NCBI GenBank assembly: GCA_963932465.1
Contig: OZ010786.1
Location: forward strand, 535,869,073 to 535,933,072
Direction of reading: 5' to 3'
DNA: 64,000 nucleotides
DNA from: Maratus speciosus
Taxonomy: Eukaryota > Arthropoda > Arachnida > Araneae > Salticidae
Both the position numbers and the translations under genes were made by a program. Position 1 is the first letter of the stretch; each line of letters begins with the position of its first letter. The notes beneath the pieces are model-generated. The model saw nothing but the letters and a program-made list of their open reading frames with translations, made no database searches and was not told the origin of the DNA. Below are positions 57,301 through 64,000 of the stretch, one piece after another.

Positions 57301-58290
57301 TTGGAAAAATCATCTTTTATAGCATTTAGTTAAACTATGCAGATAAAACAGCTGTCCATTTTTTTTTTCTATTTCTCGGCCCCGATCAGGGTAAAGACCA
57401 TTCAAACTACGTTTTCTCCATTGTTCCACTATCAAGTAGTGACCTAGATTAAGGAATAGTAACTTTTAAATAACTATAAACGTCACAGTTTAACGTACAG
57501 TATTACTTTATAGTATAAAGTAGAATAATATATTTTCAATTTAAACTGAAACTAAAGTATATTTCAACTAAATGCAGTGATTACTAAAGCTTGTTTTTAA
57601 AGTATAGCCTGAATAACACTACATTCACATGGCAATTCGAGAAAACTTATATGAGTTAGAGCCCGTTAAGACACATGTCGGACGGATGAACAAACGGAAG
57701 ATTGACAAACCGAATTCGACAACACGTTTCAACTAAGTGAAAAATAGTTAAAGTTTAAAAAAAAATTAAATAACAAGAAGAACAGTTGTTTGAAGCTCTA
57801 TGTCGTTTTACAGAACGAAGGTACAGATTTTCGGATTAAGTATAATTAATATATCAGAATGGATAACGTCACAAGAATTTCAAGGGAAATGCTCAAACTG
57901 TGGTAATATCTTTACAACGTGCTCAGCATATTCTGGCATATCTATCTTTCTTTGTTTTTAAATATTTAATACTATGTCCTGACAAAAAACCTTAAACACA
58001 CTTTTTATTGTTTGTGTTATATACCTTAAGTATAAGTAATCTAATAATCCTAGATATATTTATGTATATTAGTTTCACTGTAGATAAAAGTTATTTGTAA
58101 ATGTTCTAAACAAACTAAAAACGCAATTGACATTTAAACAGAAAATTTAGCAATAATATGTCATACAATTCATACAGATTCTGTACACTCACTGTTCATT
58201 CAGGTATAGTATGCAATATTCACTGTTCACATGTTACTGTTCATAATGTGTTACTGTTAATTCAGATTTTAATTATTTTCATTTTTTATA
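57301..58290. other. AT-rich stretch, nothing recognised
   Basis: No coding, TIR or tRNA-like signal was found between the tandem array and the hAT element. Confidence 0.5.
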
Positions 58291-58576
58291 AACGCATGCA
58301 GTGGCGTATGTAGGCTTATCATTTCGGAGGGGGTTGAGATAAAGTTTCTAGGAGGGAATCACAAGAAACGGAGAAAATTCCGCTTTAAACAGGTTTTTAT
58401 CACAGCATATAACGTATCTATTTTACAATTAAACCAACTATGATGAAATCGCAGAGGAGTGTGAAAATGTTCGTTTTAGGAAGTTTTCGTCTTTATAAGT
58501 ACAATTCCATGGTTATACCACATTTTTTTTTAAAACGGAATACTTAAAATTATCTACTAAAAGGTTTCTTAATAAA

Positions 58577-60135
58577 TCTATAATAATAAAGAAAGAAGTT
58601 TGTGTGTGAGTGTGTGTGTCGACGGTGTTCTGAAGAGACCACTGCACGTAGAGCTACAAAATTTAGGGAAAAGGTACGTGTATATATGAAGTTTTGCACC
58701 TCGAAGCCCGATTTTCGATTTTTTGATTAGATTTTTTTATTTAATTTTTTATGCGATTTTTAGCACTTTTTTAAGTTTCGAGGCGATTTTTCCACATTAG
58801 TGAAAATAATACGGTTTCCTTCTTTTAACCCAATATAGAAAATTTAGTTCTCTTTTCAAAAAAGTTTATTCGAATTCGTACAACGATTTTTGAATTTTTA
58901 ACGATATTTTTATGCGATTATTGAACAGCAGTTAATGCATCTTCATACGATAAGGGAGTTAACGTATGGGGGAAACAGTTCTATCACCAAATACCGCAAA
59001 GTTTGTCTCAAACTTGGCAATATATCGCCAAATTTTGCAACCAAAGTTAGTCGCCAAAAGTGACGCCAACCTGGCGATATCTCTAATATTTTGCTAAATT
59101 CCCATAGACTTCCATTGTAAAACAATAAGGATTACTTGCTTAGAGAAAATCCACAAAGTGAGATATTTTAATGCAACAAAAACTAATATTAACTTAAGGG
59201 ATTATCTTAATTCTATTTTTCCAAATTAGGAAAAAGAATACGGTTTTTTTTCTTTTACCCAATATAGTAAATTTTGTTCTCTTTTCAAAAAAGTTCATTC
59301 GGAATTCGTGCAGCGATTTTTGAAATTTCAGCGATTTTTTATGCAATTATTGAACAGCATTTAATACATCTTCATACCTATAAGGGGGATTACCGAAGGG
59401 GTATCCAGTTCTGTCACCAAATAACGCCAAGTTTGTCGCCAAAAGTGACGCAAACTTGGCGATATCTCTAATATTTTGCCAAATTCCCATAGACTTCCAC
59501 TGTAAAACAATAGGGTTTACTTGCTTACAGAAAATCAACAAATTGAGATATTTTAATGCAACAAAAACTAATATTAACTTAAGGGATTATATTAATTATA
59601 TTTAAGGGACTCCAAGTAAATTAATTACGAATAAAAGTAACATGATCTAATGCTTAGCATGATTTCGAAAACATAAATTTTAATAGAACCCACAGGTCAA
59701 AGCAATTAGATTTGAAATTTTTGTCCAATTATAATAAATTTTGACTTTCGTGATTTTTTAACTTTTTGTGATTTTTAATGCGATTTTTACGTTTCTTCGC
59801 GATCTACTGCAATTTTTTGACATTCCATTTTTGACCTAAAGTATATTCTGCCCCCATTTCAATAAAGTTTATTCGGATTTCGTATAGCAATTTTCGAATT
59901 TTTCGGGAATTTTGTATGTGATTTTTAGTGTATTTTAGCGATTTGCTACTATTTTTCCACATTAGTGAAAGGAATCAACTTGCAATCTTCGAGCACAATA
60001 TATAATTTTTTTTTCTTTTCAAAATTTGAGAAGCGATTTAAAATTTTTTCGCGATATCTTATTGTGATTCTCAGAGCTTTTTCGTAATTCCTGCTGTTTT
60101 TGACATACGCGGGCAACGACGGGCAAGTTCGCTAG
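58577..60135 (+). mobile_element. Non-autonomous Helitron inside the hAT element
   Basis: It starts TCTATAATAATAAAGAAAG after an A (58576) and is followed by tttgtgtgtgagtgtgtgtg, a common Helitron 5' phrase. It ends with the hairpin-forming cgcgggcaacgacgggcaag, then ttcgCTAG and T at 60136. TC...CTAG with insertion between A and T and no target duplication are Helitron hallmarks. No Rep/helicase coding is seen. It contains an internal tandem duplication. Confidence 0.85.
58829..59610 (+). repeat. Internal tandem duplication of the Helitron, period about 430
   Basis: ccaatatag at 58829 and 59259; both units share gttctcttttcaaaaaag, gattattgaacagca/gcaattattgaacagca, acttggcgatatctctaata and gcaacaaaaactaatattaac. 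The second unit lacks about 40 bp. Related weaker phrases continue to about 60060. Two short minus-strand frames (58943-59125 and 59347-59541) are repeat by-products. Confidence 0.85.
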
Positions 60136-60536
60136 TAGTAAATAAAACAGAAGTAAACATCAAATTTAAAATTATTTTACAGCATTCTTACTCTAACCCC
60201 CGCCCTACCTCCTTTAACACATTCTAAGACTCATTTTGAAGCATACATGCATGACCTTTGTAATACTTGAATATTGAATAGTGTTTTCCATTTTATCATA
60301 AATGGGATAAATTTGGAAAAGCAGCTCTTGCCAAATTTGACAGTATTTTCTAAATGTTTTTCTAATCAGAAATTGTAGCTGATAAAAAGCTTTTCGTGCC
60401 CAGATTCAGAATAGCTCAATTAAATTTAAAATGTATTAAATATGTAAATAAAGCTTATTTCTAGTCAAAAAGTTACACAACCATAGAAAAAACGTTTTGT
60501 CAATATTTTGTAATCATATGGAAATAAAATAACGTA

Positions 60537-60916
60537 CACTGTAAAAAAAATCTGTAAAGTTACTAAAGTTTTTCTAGGAAATTGGGATTCCTAGAACTTT
60601 TTATGTAACGGCAACAACAAATATTCATGTAACAGACACACTTTTGCGCCGAAAATCAAAAAATCTGTAAGGTTACTAAGAATTTTTTAGGAAACCGGGA
60701 TGCCTAGAACTTTTCATGTAACTACAGCCAGGTTTACAGATAAAATTTTAGTAAGATTACTGCAATTTTAATAGATTCATTTGTAAAGTTACAGATTTCT
60801 GTAGCTTTACAAAAACTAGTTTTGTAGATTTGCAGCTTTTTTTGTACAGTTACAGATGACAGTTTAGTAAGCATGTAACGTTACATCTGTAGAGCTACAG
60901 AATTTTTTTTACAGTG
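60537..60916. mobile_element. Small MITE built of tgtaa/ttaca motifs
   Basis: The left end is cactgtaaaaaaaatctgt and the right end, minus strand, is cactgtaaaaaaaattctgt. The inside repeatedly uses short 'ctgtaa...ttacag' and 'gtaacgttac'-type words. It is about 380 bp without coding. No clear target duplication was found. It sits in the right part of the hAT element. Confidence 0.65.
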
Positions 60917-61406
60917 CATCATAGCGCCGTAACGAGCTGAATAACAAGACTATAACGTAACAAGTATTAATATAAATACATTTTATAAACATGTTTAAGG
61001 CTTTGCAGTTCATACTTCGAAGTCTCAATCTGTGCATTATATTACCTTAAATCACAGATTTTCAACTGATGAATATCAAGAGTAAGCGTTTGTTTTTTTT
61101 AAACTAATTAAAATTAATAATGCACTTTTAATCACCACATGTCACGTTTTATAACATAAAACGCATGTAAAGAGAGTCTGTGTACAACGGAAGCTTGGCT
61201 GAATTAGCTATTTCGTAGTCTCTGTGAAATACCGCACTTTCTACTATGAAAACCTGTCTTAAACAGAATATTTTTCTGCTTCCTTTTGAACTTTACCTTA
61301 GCAGGTTTCACTGCATTTTGTAAAACTTTCGTTTGATATTTTTTACAAATCTGGGCTGAGCCTGGAGCCCCATCAGACCACACCCGAATACGCCACTGAA
61401 CGCATG

Positions 61407-62487
61407 TAAGTACTTACTCATTGTAAATCCAGCTGTGGTTCCCCTGAGCTAGCTGAGCAATCTCATTGTTTTCAGCTCCTATTTCAAACAGGAGCCCCTG
61501 TTTTGTACATAATGTAAATATTTGTCTTATTTTCTTTGGTTTGTTTATTTAGTATTTTCATTATATTTATCAGCATATGCCTTTCACTTAAAGTTTTTCA
61601 GCTCTAATATTCAAAAAAACATGTCTTGTAATTGTTTATGCATGTATACAACATAGTGCAATTGCTGTCAATGTATGTACTGATGACACTTCTTGTGAGT
61701 TTCAGAGTCAAAAACAGAAAACTGAATTTATTTTACTGTATGTTATTAACTGTTTTAAAAATATTGTCATTGTTAATGTATCTTACCATATGCAGTGGAT
61801 TTGAGTCTCCCCCCGGGATTGCACTTATACTCTAAAGCGAAAGCTTGGTTCCCGGGGCGGTCATCCCTATCATCCCTGCATTTTTTCTACAACACAGATA
61901 TGAGGAATAAATAAAAATAAATAAATTACTCAAGTGGCTCATTGATTTTTCTTTTAAAAACGTAGATTTATTAAGAGATTTTTCTGTTTATTACTAAATG
62001 CGAGTTTCAGTTATCAAAAATGAAATTTAACACCATTACTAAATAAAGGAAAAACATAATGTATTGGAAAAATATTTATCGCTATAATACATGTCTATAG
62101 AAAATGAAATATTGAGAAACATGTAGTAGAAAAAGCATTTATACTTTAAAAGATATATTGTTCTAATTGATTCTATATAGAAACTATATAGATATATATT
62201 GAAACTATATAGATATTGTTCTAATTGTCTACTTTTTTCTACCCAGATGAATTTGACTGAGAAAATTGAATTATCAACGTGTAACACATCGCTGTGTACG
62301 CACATCCTTTATATTCATATTCTCAATATAATATGTATTCATGCATGGATCAATAAAAAAGAAATTTAAATTAAATTTCAAAATACATGATAAAAATAAT
62401 CTACTTTTAAAATGCTGGATTTTTACTCCATCACATATTTTAACCATATAGTACATGCATAATAATATCAATAAATGGTTATCGATG

Positions 62488-62540
<53 letters not shown>

Positions 62541-64000
62541 ACTATAAATATATTTGAGAATTGAAAGAAAGGATTTGCTCTCTAACTTACTATTTTTTAA
62601 GCTTTTTCTTAAATCTCTTAAAATACTATACCCTTTCAAAACATCTACTTATTAAACTTTTCAAAATTCCGGTAGCGAACATTTTATATAAAACTGTTCT
62701 ACTAAGAAATATACTTAAAGTTTATCCCACGATAAAGTTAAAGAAATCTTCTAAACCATGGCATGTTTGTATCTTAAACATATATTAGTGTTCTCACGTG
62801 ATTCTTTTTGATAGTGAGTTTAAAACATAAAATATATGTTGAAAAACTTTTCACTTTATGGCTGCAGTTTCGTGTTTAAATTGTGTTTACTTTATGTTTA
62901 ATTTTCGAGTTAAAATTGTTAAAGGTAAGCTATGAAGTGTGTGATTTTTTGTAGTATTTTTCCTTTTACTCGACTTGACAGCTATGAAAGATTATTTGCA
63001 CGTTACATTAAAAATGAGCTTCGTATGTGCTGCTGTTTGAGGTACAGTTAAGGATGACTCTGAATTATATTTACATTTATAAAAGAATTTCCTATTAACA
63101 ATTTTTTTTATGTGGTCAAGGACGGATATTTTAATATTTATTTTTATAGGCAATGTTGCATTAAATTGCAATTTTTTAACTAGGCTTGTATTTGAAATAA
63201 ATATCAATTTTAATTTAAATGTATTTTGGAAACCGTATAATATTCCATAGTAAGATAATGAAATCTTTTGTAAAAAAATCATTAATGCTCCGTGAAAATA
63301 ATGTTAGTTACATTAAAATTATCATTTAAATTCTTAGTTTTGATATATCTTTTTATCATTTAAGCCTTTTAACAAATTATCTACATTTTGAAATGCAGGA
63401 AATCCCAGTATTACACTAGTTGTGATCCACATTTATGTTTCTAATGAAAATTTGTGTAATAATATATGATACTTCAAATCATCTGAGAAATATATTTTTA
63501 ATGTCGGTTTTGCAAAAATAGCCATTAATGTTGAAGACTTTTAGCTCTGTTACATTTATTTGTTTATTAAAATGAGACAAATGTAAAATATTACATTTGT
63601 CGTTTAATGAGCAAAGGAATGTGCTCATATCAGCTAAATTAAATTTGACGTGTCATCAGAACCAAGTTCCTGTATTGTAATCTATTGTATTGTATGAAAT
63701 GATTGTCCTCAGTAATATTAGTGGACCGTTTTAAACATTTGAAATTCTTTATGTTTTGCAAATGAGATACTTTACTGAGCATTATATATACAAACATTTC
63801 CTTTGAGTATAATAGTGATATTCTGAATATTTTTCTTTTGTGTGTAATGATTTTTTCTTAAAGGTCTGTGCACAATTTCACTTATTGCATCCAGATGTAC
63901 TGTATCATTATTTTGTAATAAGACATTCTTCTTATTTATTAATATTTTTTGTTAAATAGAAAAATTGCTCTTTATTAAAGAATAAATTCATTTTATCTCC
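61407..64000. other. AT-rich non-coding stretch
   Basis: Contains poly(A) 62488-62539 and a short G/C-rich end-like phrase near 61800-61880 (ccccccgggatt, cccggggcgg). A hairpin gacaaatgta/tacatttgtc lies at about 63570-63600. The small frames have no recognisable domains. Confidence 0.45.
62488..62539. repeat. Poly(A) tract, 52 bp
   Basis: An uninterrupted A run. Confidence 0.9.

Larger units (their letters stand above)
58299..61398. mobile_element. hAT-type element, non-autonomous, hosting other insertions
   Basis: The ends are cagtggcgtatgtagg (58299) and, minus strand, cagtggcgtattcggg (61398). aacgcatg flanks both sides exactly (58291-58298 and 61399-61406), the 8-bp target duplication of hAT elements. 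Subtracting the Helitron (58577-60135) and the MITE (60537-60916) leaves about 1.2 kb without transposase motifs. Preservation of a perfect duplication suggests that the insertion is not very old. Confidence 0.85.

Noticed and set aside
61795..61885. A short G/C-rich phrase resembling an element terminus
   Set aside because: No inverted partner or target duplication could be found, so no element is claimed.

Overview
The window is strongly AT-rich eukaryotic DNA. It has long A/T homopolymer tracts, (TA)n microsatellites and a dense mixture of arthropod-type transposable elements. I found no convincing host protein-coding gene, no functional tRNA or rRNA gene and no prokaryotic features. The element families are BEL/Pao gag, Ty1/copia, IR/DR-type Tc1, mariner, pogo-like, piggyBac-like, hAT, Helitron, an Academ-like XPG-nuclease transposon and a tRNA-derived SINE. 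Together they suggest a large arthropod genome. A chelicerate such as a spider is a guess from the style of the families, not a demonstrated placement.

Layout. Positions 1-8200 hold a TIR element (323-1108), a fold-back mariner (2731-3472), a 622-bp tandem duplication (3682-4840) and a roughly six-copy, 369-bp tandem array (5060-7240). Positions 8202-15761 form a three-level nest. An old dispersed repeat carries a TTAA-flanked MITE and a 6.4-kb Academ-like element (9202-15607, TATA target duplication). That element in turn carries another TTAA MITE and a decayed piggyBac-like element (13346-15191). Positions 16000-27850 contain a weak coding-like fragment, a tRNA-derived SINE with target duplication (17998-18247), a transposase-tail element (20120-20660), a full-length decayed Tc1 (23018-24615), a ~890-bp palindrome with tRNA-like modules (26155-27045) and a 377-bp tandem duplication. 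Positions 27942-45039 hold two pogo/Tigger-like elements, a BEL/Pao gag fragment, a Tc1 remnant, a 'tacagggtg'-ended element and a gypsy-like solo LTR.

Positions 45299-53536 are a four-level nest. A short DUF4817-type element contains a TTAA-flanked element, which contains Helitron-like copies, which contain a complete copia retrotransposon (45872-50347, minus strand). Its LTRs are 253 bp each and look identical, it has an AAACC target duplication, and one uninterrupted gag-pol reading frame. This is the only intact protein gene I can defend. Positions 56225-57300 are a three-copy tandem array. Positions 58299-61398 are a hAT-type element with a perfect 8-bp target duplication, containing a Helitron with canonical ends (58577-60135) and a small MITE. 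The rest is AT-rich sequence without recognisable genes.

Taken together, the window is a record of successive insertions. The insertion order can be read directly from the nests, and the copia insertion is probably the youngest event. Functionally, the copia element is potentially autonomous. The other elements are non-autonomous or broken. All identifications were made by reading the sequence and by remembered family motifs; no alignment or database search was run.
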